From Undaria pinnatifida (lineage: Eukaryota; Sar; Phaeophyceae; Laminariales; Alariaceae), in contig JABAKD010000026.1 of NCBI GenBank assembly GCA_012845835.1, positions 1,492,046-1,556,045 of the forward strand: 64,000 nucleotides of DNA. The letters run 5' to 3'. Numbering within the stretch: the first letter of the stretch is position 1; each line of letters opens with the position of its first letter. Positions 49,401 to 61,800 of this stretch are shown one piece after another. The position numbers and the translations under genes were made by a program. The notes beneath the pieces were generated by a model. The model saw only the letters and a list, made by a program, of their open reading frames with translations. It was not told the DNA's origin and did no database searches.

Positions 49401-51567
49401 AGCTGTTTTTGTCGGCGTGGTGTCGGTCCTCGCTCGGATGCGGGTCATCATTTTTTTGGGCCATTCGCTTTGAGGTTTTGCTTTCTCGATAATTTCAACC
49501 CCCAAACAATTAAAATTGTCGAGAAACCCAAACAGCAAAAAAACAATTCGTCGGACTGTTGGCGACTCGGTGTGGATATTTGGTCAATGCGAAGGATTAA
49601 TCTTCCTATCTCAGCTTGGATTACGTTTTTCGGTTTTGTGTTTCGGTTCCAAACGCTCCGTTTGGACACACCCTTAAGGCCAAGGCTCGGGCAAGACCGA
49701 TTACGTTGTCATTGTGTGCCAGCAGACCTCTCTCATAGTGTGTTGTCCTGTTATGTTGTTGATGGTGTCGCAACTGAAGTATTACATTTTCCCTTTCATC
49801 CCTTTACTCCCTTTATTCCCTTTCTTCGTCCCTTTATCATATACCAGCCGGGGCCTAAATATGAGCCGTGTGCCCTAACTATAAGCCAATGTAATGTACA
49901 CGTGGCTTAAAGTTGGGCCCCGACTAGTATCTAATATACTTTTGCCAGGCACGGTGACGTTACACCAAGACATAGCCCAGATCTTCCTCTGTCATGTACC
50001 AGGGTATTATCCTGCCGTGTTAGTTTTGCTATGCATGTTGACCCTGCACCACCCCATAACCCCACCGTCTACCGACCGCCTGCATGTTTTCGTCTTCTTT
50101 CCCGGGCGGGAACTGCACGTCATGCCTGATCGTCTCAGGGGTTGGTGGCGCCACCAAGATCACTGGAGCCGCCGCTTAGATGTGAACAAGCAGCGTCCTC
50201 GCGGGTCCCACCTAAACAAGGCGCTCCTGGACCCCAAGTACCGGACACGCCTTTGCAGCCACTGGGAAAACAGCAAGGTGGGCACCCCCCGCCTTTTGAT
50301 CGCCCTGTTCGCCTATCTATTTGAAACTTCAAAACGGAAGTCGGCTTAGCCCCTTTAAAAAAATGCACTCCCGTGTGCTTCGCCATCCGCGGAACCGAAG
50401 AACATTTCCCCGAATTTAAACTGAGTACCAGCCTCTGAGAGCACCGAGGGTCGCTATAACTCCGCCGGTCACAAGTTGAAGCTTGAGGCGGGCACCCCAC
50501 TTCCTCCAACTCGCTTGTAATGGTTGGCATTCTTTGCATGCGCATTTTTTTCTGACGAAACGTAAAACCGTAGAAAACAGTACCGCGGCGTACTTTACGT
50601 TTCTTGCCCGAAAATCGATTGAGTTGGTGTTAGCGTGGCCGTCCATGCGCTCACTACCCCCTCCTTTTCCGATGAAGCATAGAAACCGTGAAAATAAATG
50701 CGATACTTTTTTCCGATGTTCCCCCGAATTTTGTATATGCTGTTGTTAACCTTGACGTGCATGCGCTCACCAGCACCCCCCCCCCCCCCCCCCCGCCCTC
50801 CCGCCCCTCCTCCCACGCGTTCGATGCTAAACCGGCTGCAGGGAATGGTTTGCCCCATGCGTCGGCGCGGGGCCGGCAAGTGCGACTTCGCCCACGGCGG
50901 CCTCGAGCTCCGCGTGCGTGCCAACAAGCGCGACCGGTGGGGGCGGCATGTGGGGTCCGACGGTGGCGGCGTTAGCCTTCACACGTCTGGCGGAGAAGAC
51001 ACCCTCGGCGCCGCCCGCTCCATCGGCCGCATCCGCATAGAGAACGGCGAGAAGGACGGCGCTGGGTGTGCCGCCATCGCCGGCGCGCGGAGCGGGGGCG
51101 GAGCCGGGGGAGGAGGAGTGGGCGCTGGCGGGGGCGGGGGTGGCCCGAGACAGGGCAAGCGGAGCAAGGGTGGGGGTGCCGTCCAGGCTGGGGATGGGGC
51201 CTGGGGTGGCGGGAACGGTGTCCAAGGTCGAACGCGCGGCGGAAATGGAAGCGGTGGAGAATCGAAGGGCACAGCGGGGAGCGGGGCAGGCCCTCGGGAA
51301 GGCGGCGCGGCTGTGGGAGGCCGCCCCCCGCGAGGGGCGGCATGTGACCTCAGCGTGTTGAACGGTGAGGTCAAGAATAACGTTAAGGCGGCGTCGACCG
51401 CTTCAGTGATCGTGTCCGCTGCGAGCGGTGGCGGGAGGCCCATCGAGAACGGCGGCACAGCCCACTCCCGCAACGGTGTCGAGGCGCAAGGAAGTCGATA
51501 TGCTGGAGGCGGTAGCGGACAGGGGCAGGCTTTCTCCGAAGAAGCGGCGGCGAGCGATCGTCCGTGA
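34430..51567 (+). CDS. IRE1: IRE1-type ER stress sensor kinase/endoribonuclease with C-terminal CCCH zinc finger
   Basis: Exons I infer: 34430-36053, 42049-42715, 42975-43092, 43526-43701, 44207-44440, 44858-45070, 45404-45601, 46072-46243, 46579-46817, 47091-47777, 50139-50277, 50842-51567. All phases agree (5,193 nt, 1,730 aa). Signal peptide about 1-30; PQQ-like lumenal sensor about 130-290 (GTVDGQVHALDPATGDLKWS); transmembrane helix about 612-631. Kinase about 707-1115: GYGSHGTVVYRG loop, VAVK (K742), HRDLKPHN (D863), SDMG (D927), GSIGWQAPE, VDIFSLGCIF. KEN RNase about 1118-1250: Y1175, RNKRHH 1188-1193, SEERLF. Family role: on unfolded protein in the ER lumen it oligomerises and splices or cleaves mRNA. 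The Ala/Gly-rich linker then leads to a CCCH finger (C1482, C1493, C1503, H1507). Intron 9 uses a GC donor. Exons 1-10 are strong; the join to 11-12 is inferred. Confidence 0.85.
37430..38860. repeat. 690-bp duplication with CAGTCGAAAA words in IRE1 intron 1
   Basis: Blocks gcttcg.gc, ctccgcgagcaacg, gccgccaaagctac, gatacacgctgctg and aatgcgccacgctgacttgc occur at 37,562-37,935 and again at 38,250-38,640. Around and between them, inverted words cagtcgaaaa and ttttcgactg cluster at 37,440-37,520, 38,045-38,215 and 38,645-38,820. Confidence 0.8.
39485..40020. repeat. 350-bp imperfect tandem duplication in IRE1 intron 1
   Basis: gctgagatgctctggtgcag, then gcgagaactttgt and ctatccgatcctgcctgtct at 39,500-39,640, match ctgagatgctctggtgcag, gcgggaactctgt and cgatccgattctgtccgtct at 39,850-40,000. 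Confidence 0.7.
40538..40640. repeat. 54-bp tandem repeat, two near-identical copies
   Basis: aagagcctgccccgggaccg through cccggtctcaaaccta occurs at 40,538 and 40,592 with almost no difference, so the duplication is recent. Confidence 0.9.
43310..43435 (-). repeat. tRNA-like sequence in IRE1 intron 3
   Basis: On the - strand tgttagctcagtggcaatgg is an excellent A-box, but the downstream ggttatggtgtaatcaaata is a poor B-box. The whole stretch is also partly palindromic (agcgctgactttagctgagt). Probably a decayed tRNA-derived SINE. Confidence 0.35.
43775..43905. repeat. simple-sequence stretch in IRE1 intron 4
   Basis: cccaccca units pass into cgcacgca, then ccaacca and caactcaac-type repeats. 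Confidence 0.85.
48140..48400 (+). repeat. SINE-like dispersed repeat in IRE1 intron 10
   Basis: Shares gccgggttacttgc, cacccccgggatt, gaagccaaccac and gaaccttgtagttc with 58,160-58,310, and the core with reverse copies near 4,050 and 7,085. On the - strand the core contains ggcttcgaatccc, close to a pol III B-box. Confidence 0.65.
48540..48580. repeat. attact microsatellite
   Basis: About five attact units following an attaatatt stretch. Confidence 0.85.
50139..51567 (+). other. CCCH zinc-finger exons 11 and 12 of the IRE1 gene model
   Basis: Exon 11 (50139-50277) opens with GWWRHQDHW and ends RTRLCSHWENSK. Exon 12 (50842-51567) opens with GMVCPMRRRGAGKCDFAHGG, giving C-x10-C-x9-C-x3-H, then ELRVRANKRDRWG and SGGEDTLGAARSI, then a long Gly/Ala/Arg-rich tail. 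The flank motifs mark an RNA-binding CCCH family. An in-frame ATG at 50,122, just before the acceptor, allows the alternative that this is a separate gene. Exon 10 ends AG at a good donor and exon 11 starts G, so CRGWW forms at the join without frame change. Confidence 0.7.
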
Positions 51568-54500
51568 GAAGCTAGCGGCGACGGCGGTTTGATTGTTGTT
51601 TTGCTTATCGGTCCGAGATGTTAGCGCCGCATAGAAAATCGGCGGGACTTATGCGAGCGATGTCCGTTGTCCTGGGGTATGTTGAAAGAAAATGTTGGCG
51701 TATATATGAATAACGTGGCGTAGTGTAGCATCGATGAGGCGGACGTTTTGTTTGAATTATATGCGTTTGGACCGCCCATCCTTTCCCTCCCTTTCTCCTC
51801 CTTCCCTCCCCTCGTTGTGTATTATGGGTTGCGACGACTCGCGCTGGGTGGGCGGCGAATACCGCTGATCCCTCGAGTTGGTTGTAGACGCCTGGTGTGA
51901 GTGGATGGAGGGCTTAGTCACTCTGCCGTGCGGTGTTTGGTCATCTTTTTTGTACATTCCAGTGAATGTGGGTAGCTTATTGTTTTCTTGTTTTATTACT
52001 TCGGCTGGGGGGTTGACGTGTACCCGCGGCAATTCGGTTTTGACTCCACATTGTGGGGTTACTTGGTAGCTGGCAATTTTGCACTTTAGGAATAGCACCG
52101 CGCGATTTTGGACACGGGAAGAGCCGAGCCCTAGGCACGCGGCAAGACGCTGTTCGCGTTGTTTTGTATCATTTCGCTGCACAAGCGTAACTTGTTTTTC
52201 TGGCTGTCGATCGTTGCATTGCATGATCGTATGATCTGCCTCCTCCGTGAGGTAGAAAAACACGCGGACGGTCGCCCGATCCTTGTAAACTGCGGGTACG
52301 AAATGTCTTTCTCTTTGCGAGTGAGTGTAGAGCGTTTTTTTGTTTCCCGTTTTTATTATTTTTTAAGTTTGGCCTTTGTTTCGCGTGTCATCCTTTCCTT
52401 TGGTGTTAGGGGGTGTATCTTGTCCCCTCGCCCCTCTACACGGCATTAGTTTTGTCTGCGTCCGAGGGCGTGGACAAGATGGCGTCCTCACTGAAGCATG
52501 CAGTACCGTATGCATGCTTGCACTTTTCGTTGGTATTCTTCAGTGTTCCTGGGATCTGTATGGCGGAAGGTAGAGCCGTGTCTGTCGTCTGACTCGCTAC
52601 CTCTCTGCAGCGCGCGACTTATCCGCAATGGGGAACAGCACGCGAATGCTGCATTAGCTTTTTGAACCCCCCCCCAAATGGCCTATTACCTCCGTCACGA
52701 CAGGCGTCAGCACTCGAATGCGGCAACAATGGCAAAGCGGTATTCCATGTACAGATGCTTTTGCTTCTTGATGCCGTTGAGCCCTCGCTCGCCCATCTTT
52801 CTTTCTTCCCGCCACCTGCTTGTAAGGCGGTGCGAATCCCTCCGGGTCGTGAGTGTTCCACTTGAGTTTTCCCCCTCTGCTCGAGTTTCCTTTATAGGTC
52901 AAGCAGGCGGACAGGAGTTACCCTTTTGTGGGACCCATGTATGGCGACCGACCAAAAAGCGACGACTGCGATATTATCAAGCGTGCGTCAACCCTCAAGG
53001 GGCCCGTGTATAGCGACCAAAAAAACGACGATTGATTGCGATATTTTCAAAAGCACCCGCCAGTAGCGTGAGCACGCAGGCAGCACCACGAGTAGAGGAT
53101 CATGCTGCGCCCGTACCGTACGAAAGAGTATTTGCTTTGTTGTCGTTGGGACACCAATTTTAGCAGCGCTAACCAGCAGTGGACGATGCCGAAATCGTTC
53201 ATTTTCATCGTGATTTCCCTCTGAAGTCTGGAAGGGGTTAGGTAGTTAAAAAGAAGAGATCATGTACGGTCACGGTTATCACCATGTTGCTGCACGCGTG
53301 TCTTCAAGTTCCTTGCAATGCAACTCCGATACGTTCCGTACCCCAGCAGCACGGGCCGCTTTGCGTGGTCGATGCTGTAACCGTTACTTTTTTCAAGACG
53401 CGTGTCCCCAAAACACCAGAGGGGTTTTTATGAGTTATTGATCACCGGCTTTTCGCGGTGATTTGTGGCGGCGTTCTCTCCCATAGTCGTCAGCTCCCTC
53501 TATAGACGAGGGAGGTTCCGAGGTGTTTGATATTTCCCAGTTCCAAAGGCTGTTCGTGGGCGAAACCTCCAGAAGATACAGGAGTAAACACGGCTGAATG
53601 CTTTTTGGGGGTTACAATACAGCGGCGAAAAAAGATGATAAAAATGCGGTCTAATCACCTCTCTGTCTCGTGAGGGCGCGCTATAATCCTAGTAGCGCAC
53701 CATTCTGCGCGCGTCATGAACTCCTTGCAGTGCACATGTGCCACCCGCCTAACCCATGTAGCAGCCAGGGCTGTTTCGCGTGACTGATGCTGTAATCGTT
53801 GTTAGTGTTGGTCACTTTTTGTTTTAGGGTCCCCAAAAAGGTTTCACAAAAAAGAAAAAAGCTGCACGGGCATCGCGGTTCACAAGAGGATGGGGTTGTG
53901 TGCACGGGGAAATGAATCTTCCATAGCAGGCTAGTTCTTCCCGTGCTCGCGTGCGCACAAGTCCGCAAACCGTTTGTTGTCCGTCCTTTTCCTTCGTGCT
54001 TCAATTTCTCATGTTGAACACAGCGCTCTGGGGACAGAACGCAACAATGCAAACGGTACTTTCGGTGGTGTTTCCGGCAACCATTGTGCGTTTTCGAATA
54101 AGCGCCGGCTAAGGGCGGAAGGAAGACAGGGGACACCGCCACGCTTCCATACCGTGCCGTATCTTGCTCCCTCCCGCTGCTCATGTCATATGAACGGCTC
54201 GTTTTCCTACAGGGGGAGCTGGGGGGGGGGGTGGTGTACTCAATTTGTGCCTGGTCGTAGTCGTATGACCATAGCACCTCGTATCCCTGCTATGCAGGGA
54301 CGGAGCACGTCGGGTTTCACCAACCAGGGGGAGCTTAGGGGGGTAGGGAGAAGCCACGTGAAAACGCTCGTTTCGTCAGGTATTATTGCTCAAATAACTC
54401 ACGGCCCAGAGCATTTTCGCTGCCTCTACAGGCTGGTTCACGTTGAAAGCCCGAAATTCTCTCCCCCACGAATGCCGCTCGCAATATCTAGTCAAAAGGT

Positions 54501-54864
54501 GAATATTTGGTGTCATACTGACCCCCATGACCAGTGCCAGTGTAAGAGGGTGACATGGCCTATTTTTCTTTCATGGCCTCGAGCTGTCTCTAGAAGCGAA
54601 ACTGGTATCGACCACAATGGCAAGCCTTGAATTTCAACAATATTCAGGCTTTTTACAAGCAGGGGCGAAACAAAAAACGCGCCGCATATTGCCCGAACCG
54701 GTTTGGAGGTACTCCAAGGCATATGTCTGTAGAAAAATTCGCGCAAAAAATGGAAGATCTGACCAGCGTATGTTCAACAATGAGCAGAATCTAGCGAAAA
54801 AATTGGATTCTAGTCTAAAACCAAGTCATTTGAAGGAAATATCGCATATGATAATAAAAATATG
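51568..54864. other. intergenic; no gene supported
   Basis: Frames are short. Sequence at 53,280-53,430 is imperfectly repeated at 53,690-53,840 (ctccttgca(a/g)tgca, gctgtaa(c/t)cgtt, gtccccaaaa). Nothing else was seen. Confidence 0.4.
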
Positions 54865-54985
54865 AATATTTTGAGGACGTCAGCCGTGAGTTCGACGAAT
54901 TTCGGGTCAATGCTCATATTTGCAAGTTGCGTTGTTGGTACGTGTAATATACTGTGTGGGTGAGTTTTTCATTCATGCTTACGCA
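54865..54985 (-). repeat. MSID dispersed repeat, coding-like copy
   Basis: On the - strand gtaccaacaacgcaacttgc leads to an ATG (54,916) and MSIDPKFVELTADVLKIF. The leader aaaaactcaccc and gtatattaca matches the copy at 62.0 kb. Confidence 0.8.
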
Positions 54986-55803
54986 CAAGAGTCCAAATTT
55001 CCACGCCGTTTTATGGAGATAAGACCCTGATTTTGCACACGTATTCTACATGCCCATCCGGAGGCCTGACCTTCGGGAGTTTTCCTTTTTCTTTTTTCTT
55101 GCCGAAAAATAATGGTCTAAGGTGGTCCACATTTTCCAAAAAAAGTAACTGACGAAAAACGAGGCAAAAAAAAAACACGACAGGTGATGTCTTGAGCAAA
55201 ATTTCACGGTCTGAATAAAAAAACGGCGTTGACATTCGCCGAGGAATTAAAAGAAAATCGGGTTTTGACTTAAAACAGCCTGTAGCCGCTCCGGCATTTC
55301 AAATGCAAAGGACACCGATTGGGTAACGAATCATATTATATGTACGAGGTATGTTCGGTTTAGAACACGGAGCAGGGGCAGCAGTCCTCGACAGCTGCTA
55401 AACATCCATGCTATGCAGCATTCCCAAGACTACCACGGGCGCTCCTCATACAATGCGGACTCCTTCCCTCCCGTCACCCCCCTCCCCTGTAAAAAGAGCC
55501 GTACGGGCCAAGCCGAAAACACGCTCGACCCGAACGGAGGAAAAACAAGGCTGACCCTGGACAGGGATTAGAAAAAAAGAAATATATATATATATATATA
55601 TGACTTCCGCAGCAGGAGCGTTCAACATGCGCCACGAACGCAAACCCATCCCCCATAACTCCCTCATTCCAGGAACGCCAACAAATCCCCACCGCTCCCT
55701 CAACTCCCGGCATCTCTACTCTTCTTCCGCTCGAGGAGGAGGAGTCCTCTCGACGAGGAGGAGGAGCAAACAAATCCGAAACCGGCTTAATCTCGAACAC
55801 GGG
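54986..55803. other. intergenic, 3' side of TRIC gene
   Basis: No gene. A ta microsatellite of about eleven units lies at 55,579-55,602. Confidence 0.45.
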
Positions 55804-58800
55804 TTAATCTTCCTTCGGCTTCGCTCCGGTTGAAGCAACGGCCAGCGAGTCGGGCACTCCCGTGACGGTATACGCTACCTTGTGGAGGGGGGTAAAGGGG
55901 TTAAAGGCCGGGCCCATGATGGTCTGAGCGACGGCGCACACGCAAAAGAATCCGGCGACGATGGCCTTTGCCTGCGTTGCCGTGTCTCCGTCCAGCACTT
56001 TGTCAGCAGCTCCACGGATGTACCTTCAAGCGAATTCGGCAGGGGAATGCAAAGGCGGGGGGGGAGGGGAGACAAGGGAACCTTGGGCTGAAACGCCTTC
56101 CACGTTTCGGGGACGCACGTCAAGATGCGCTTGCATTAATACGAGTCGCAACAACAAAATAAACGATACAGTAGAACACGCGAACACGGGGTTGTATACG
56201 AAGGCAGGGGCGGGATGGGGCTGGGGAACCTCGCCCACTCAATAACCTCTCCCTTTCAATAAGTCGGGCGCCGCTGTGGCCAGGGAAGTCCTAAATCCAA
56301 GGGGAAGTTGGATTATTCAGGGCGGGAAGCCGGCTAGTGATACGAGAGGGTAAAAATGTTTATCTGTGGAGGCACAGGGAGACCAGAATGATAAAGCAGC
56401 AGAGGGGCGGGGTATAATATCACCGCGAAACCAGTTACAGTATATGGATTAGTCGTCTGGCTCAGCCAGACAGCGCTAACAAAATCAAAGGTCACCCCGT
56501 ACGCGAAATCGGCGCAAGCTGATTTCAAGTCACAACACGCACGTTCAAGCGGTCAATTTGCCAGACGTTCTAGAAGCGGCGTTGGTCATGCTGCCTGCCC
56601 CCAGCGAGCCGTGCCGCACGAACAAAGACAACGGTGCTTTGAAACGATACTACGTAAGCAGGCATAGCTGAAACTACGTAGTAACAGAACTGCTGTTCGT
56701 CTGTCACCATTTCAGAATAACACAATTCGTCCCAATAACGAAGCTTTAACTCTATATTCATACAGCGATCCACTACCATGCAGTCAGCGGCAATGCGTCA
56801 TGTAAACGTTTCCACCACCTCATGTGTGTAATACACCCTCGCGGGACCCCAAACGCAAGAGAGCACCAAAGGCCGTTTAAAACAAAGGCCACCGCCCATG
56901 GAAAAACCCTTCCCGCAACCAAAAAGGGCGTTAGAACACACAATCAAGACCTATGGGGGAACTCACGGGCCAACATTGGGGTCGAACACCATGAGGTTGA
57001 AGAACGCGGCCCCGTAGAAGGCGGATTGGAAAGGCCAAGGGGCGCCCTTCTTCAAGCCCTGCAAGATATCAAAGGGGACAAAGGCCCAGTCGAGAAGGGG
57101 GTGCAGATACAGCGATAGGGTCTACCGTGAGCAAGCTGAACCCAAAATAAATGTAGGCGTGGCGACGGTGACGGGGCGATCGGTCTGCGCCGGCGCCCCA
57201 GCTGCTTAACCGTTTGTCCACCGCAAAAACGTTCCCACTCTCGATTTCCGACCCGGTTGTTCCCAAAAGGAGCTGCAGTTCTTAAGGGGTTAACCTGGAC
57301 CGCAGTGCATAAATGTCTTGCAAGTGCGTTAAAGACTGGCAGGGGTGGGGGCAGGTTAGAGGGGGCAGGAAAAAAACGTTATCACATGCGGCACTTGCTC
57401 TGGCTTATCAACACCGACGCATGAAACCACCGCGGGCGACTCCTCGGCTGCACGACAACACTACAGCTCACCAGAAACGCGCACATATATTTGTATGCCA
57501 GCGGGGCGCAATAAATCGAGAGCGATAATAAATACTGAAAATATCAGTGGCATCTGCACGCCTAGTCTGCAAGCTCCGGAGTAAACATTACCCCGCGGGT
57601 GGTAAACAGGTCGTACGAGGGAACGACAAGCGGAGCGCTCTTCGAGAAGCGCTGAAGCGCTACAAAGAGGTTTCCTAAACATGAGTAGACATGTTCGTTC
57701 AGGGGACCTGGCATTCACACTAACGCCCCAGTTTCAGTGGTGTTGAGAGCTCTTGCCGCACCAAAGTTTAAACCCAATGAAGCAAGCTCCTACACGGCAA
57801 ATCGCTCTCGCCTGGAGACCCTTGTCGAGGGGGAGGAAGAGCCCCCCGCATCCAGCGATGGTTCCTAGAAGGATAGGTCCCCACAGGGGGATAGGGTAGT
57901 GCTTGCCCGCCTAACGATGCGAAGAGCGGAGAAGACGAGCACGAGGCACGACGGAAGCATCAACAACTGCGGTGTGGAGCGTGCGGTCGATCGATCGTGA
58001 TTTGAGAACATACTTCACCCTTCTGAGACGCACGCATGCCGATAAAAAAATCACAAGGGCTACGACCTTGCCAACCGTCTAGAAAGAGCGCATAACAGCA
58101 CGAGTATCGCCATGCTCAGTGCGTGCCGTATACCTCGTAAAGAGTGAGCCATAAACTCGTCTGCGCTGAGCGGTGTTACTTGCTGGGTTACTTGCCGGGT
58201 GGCTATTTGTTGTTTGGTTTTCAATTGTTTTTCCTCCCTTTTGTACTTGCGACACCCCCGGGATTTGAAGCCAACCACATCCCGCAGTGGAACCCTGTAG
58301 TTCTCAAAACTGCGCTTCGGTACACCCCCCCTATCATATGATACTCTAGCAGCCCTAATCGCTTCGCAACGCCGATACCACTGTACTCGTCACGTGTGTT
58401 CGACGCTTTCCCCCATAAAGTCCCAAACGGGTGAATGCTCATGCGCTGAGGCAGCACCATCCCACCCATGCTGCGACCTGAGGCGCCGTCAAAATAGATC
58501 TCTACCCCGCCATCGAAGGCTCACTACTGCATTTACCTTGAGGATTGAGTTGGACAAGACCACCACGCTGCACACGCCGTTGGCGCGGAATATCTCCGCG
58601 AGTATGAGAATGGCCTGCTTCATCAAGGGGGTGTTTAACAAGGCGAAGATGGGACCCTCGGCCCTGTTCGACACAAACCAACACACGGCCACCTGCGACA
58701 CGGAAAAGCACAAAGAGGTACAGAACATTAGGGAGGCGGGGGGGGGGGGGGGACGCGGTAGCATTGTAAGGTAGTGGAAAAAAAGCAGACGCTCTCGTAC

Positions 58801-61800
58801 ACGGCCGGGGTGGGGGGTGGGGGGGTCACGCAGCAAGACTGCAACGGGGTGGGGCAAAATAAAAACGTCTAATAGTAAATGTCGCGCGAGCGACCATTGC
58901 GTCAAGTAGGAAACATTGGCACGAATGTTAGCACAGCCGGACATTTTAACCATAGCACCATCACCGGCGGCAGCAGGTATCGACTGGGCGAGACGTCACT
59001 TGACATAATTTCGTAGTTCAGGCGACAGCGGCGCAACGACAGGTTCTTTCGAATTAGACTCGCATTTGTTTCGAAAGCGCTAGCGATGTTGTTGGCGGGC
59101 GGTACGGTGGGTGGGGGGCGCAGCTGCTTGCCACATGTAGCGTATGGGTACAACAGCCGTTCCTGCCTTGCGTAGGACGCGACTGCGCGAAATCTGCGCA
59201 CCTCACGTGCGTCGATTGTTTTTTGTTTTTTTTATCCTCCGGCGGTTGGGGAAAAATGAAGTCGAATGTACCGCTTATGCGTGTCAAAACACCTGTATCT
59301 ACAAGTCGACACGCCAGGGGTATCCTCTTCGGTCTGGTTATTTGCTTTTTGGCGAGCATAAAACTACCGTTTTCCCTCTGTTCAGAGAGAACAGTGCCTC
59401 TCGGGACTGCCTGGAGTGTACATGACGACCGTTCTACACTACCAACTCGCAGACGCCAACAAGCACGGGGGCACGGCGGACCTTGTACTTGTATTAAGAG
59501 GAAGAGAGAACAAACGTACCAGGGGGACGATCAAGTCGTTGACGAACATGACGGGAGGCTTGCCGAGTAGGAAGGGGGCTATGATGCCTCCTCCGAACGC
59601 CATCAGGTACGTCATGACGAGCGACTCCGCCCAGAAGAGGTGATTGCCGCTGTCAGTTTCGATCTTCCTCACCTGGAGTCAGTCATGTACAAAACGGCAA
59701 AGCCGAACAAAAAATTTACACGCAATTACGGGAGAACGGCCTTTCGAAAAACTTACGCGTAATTACGTCAAAGATCAGGGGATTTCCGTAAGCATCCCCC
59801 CCGGGGATGAAACACGTGAATCCCCGGTACATACTTCCAAATGTGTAGGCATTTGGGGTTTTCGATGGTATTCCGTTTGGCCTGTTGAACACTTTCTTGT
59901 ATAGAACGCATTAATATTCTAGATACTAATGCGATGCTGATATTCGAGCAGTGCACGTTGAGCAAGGCGGTGCACCGAAGCGATAGTGCGGCATGTTCTT
60001 ATTGTCTATCGCGCTCTGTTCGTGTGTAGGTCGTGTGCTGTACAGCTATATCCGTGCACGCTGGTGTACGATACCACCTCTCTGTGTGCTGGCGTGCTGG
60101 TATGCTGCGTATCGTGTGCTGCTTCTGTTTAACGTGTTGCATTTTGGTACGAAATAGGTACCCACCCACCAAATAGGCGTTTACGTGCAAGGGGCACGGG
60201 GCCAAACGCAATTATGCCAACAAAAGTAGTTGCGGTGGCCCCAGGCTGGTTACGCGTACTTACGTTTATGCCGTTTGGTACATCAATGCCTAGGAGTACG
60301 GTAGACCCGAGTGGTCATTTGACGATGCACACAAGCGGCGAGTCTCTTCAATACCGTTACAAAAATGGTAGTGCCCAGGGTTGAACTACAACATCACCAG
60401 GCCATGAGGTCGTTGCGAAATGCAGAATGCACAGGCAGACGCAGTTGATCATGAACAACCAGGTGCCGGAACTAAAAAGACGCAAGAAAGAGCACTGCAC
60501 TAGTACGAATAGCTGATACCTGTACGACATTAGCACCTGACGCGCCGTACTGCTCACACGAAAGGTTTTTTAAATCACCTTGGAGCTCACTGCCAAAACA
60601 TAGTTCTTGGTCTCGAGAGGGCACAAGGAGTCTACAGGCAACCAGGAAAACAAACCAAACAAACCGCAGTCGGGGTACCAGGACGACAGCCAATCCCACG
60701 ACCTGTTGTACAAACACAAAACATACATGGCATATCACTGCTGCACTCGCACGAGTGCGCGATGTACTATAGCTTAGACGTGCACACGCTACATTCGAAA
60801 ACAAGCCCGACGTCTGCACTGCTACTGGTTACTACTGGCTACAGCAATGTTGCTCTCTGGAGTGATATCTGAGTCCAAGCAACCATTGCTGGACACGACT
60901 CGTTCTCGTACAACTACACTGTCTGACGCGCTGTCTGTATCTACACAAAAGCGAAAGCGGGTAGAATAGACTATGTACGAGTACTCGTTCTGATATGAAA
61001 ACGTGAAGACACATGATTGTTCAACGTTAGTTCTTGAGTACTCAGCAGTAGGTATACTGTGACCACGGGCTGGATTATGCGAGTTAATGTGAGAACAACA
61101 ATACAACAATAGCAGTCCAGCTACGCTCAGCTCCGAGTCTTCTCTGTCCGGAAGCAAGTTTCTACCAACATTTTTGGCAGCTAATTTGCCTGGATTTGGA
61201 GGCTGGCTGTGGGCGGCGGCGTGCGATCACGATCAGGGTATCGAAGGTACCTGCCGGCGGCCAAAAAACACCCCCAGGTAGAGAAAACTTACATACGCAC
61301 TTAACCACAAGTACCAACAACCCTGACCAAGCCATCCATCCGTAAACCATCCACCATACATATGGTAGAGCATTAGACTATAGTGGAAACTACAGAAATA
61401 AATGTGTAAAATAGATATGATAGGTTACTTCAAAATTCCCCACCTAAAGTAAAAATGCTAACACCGCTCATTGTAGTGGAGAAAACCATTTGTTTATAAA
61501 AGAAAAGGACCCCTCCCATTAAAAACTTTACCCTCATAGCATAGTACAAGTACCAGCAGGCAGCTTCAAAATATGAGTACTGACTCGAAATTCGTCGAAC
61601 TCACACCTGACGTCCTAATATTATTATTTTATTTTTTTTATATAAATTGTTAGAGTGATATCGTATCAATTTGGAACCGTGGGTTCGTGTCCCACAGAGT
61701 TTTTACTTCTTTAGGGTGGGAGTATTAACAGCTGCCTTTAATTCTCGAATGCTGTATGAAGAGTAACATATAAGATAACCAATACTCCGTAATATTCTGT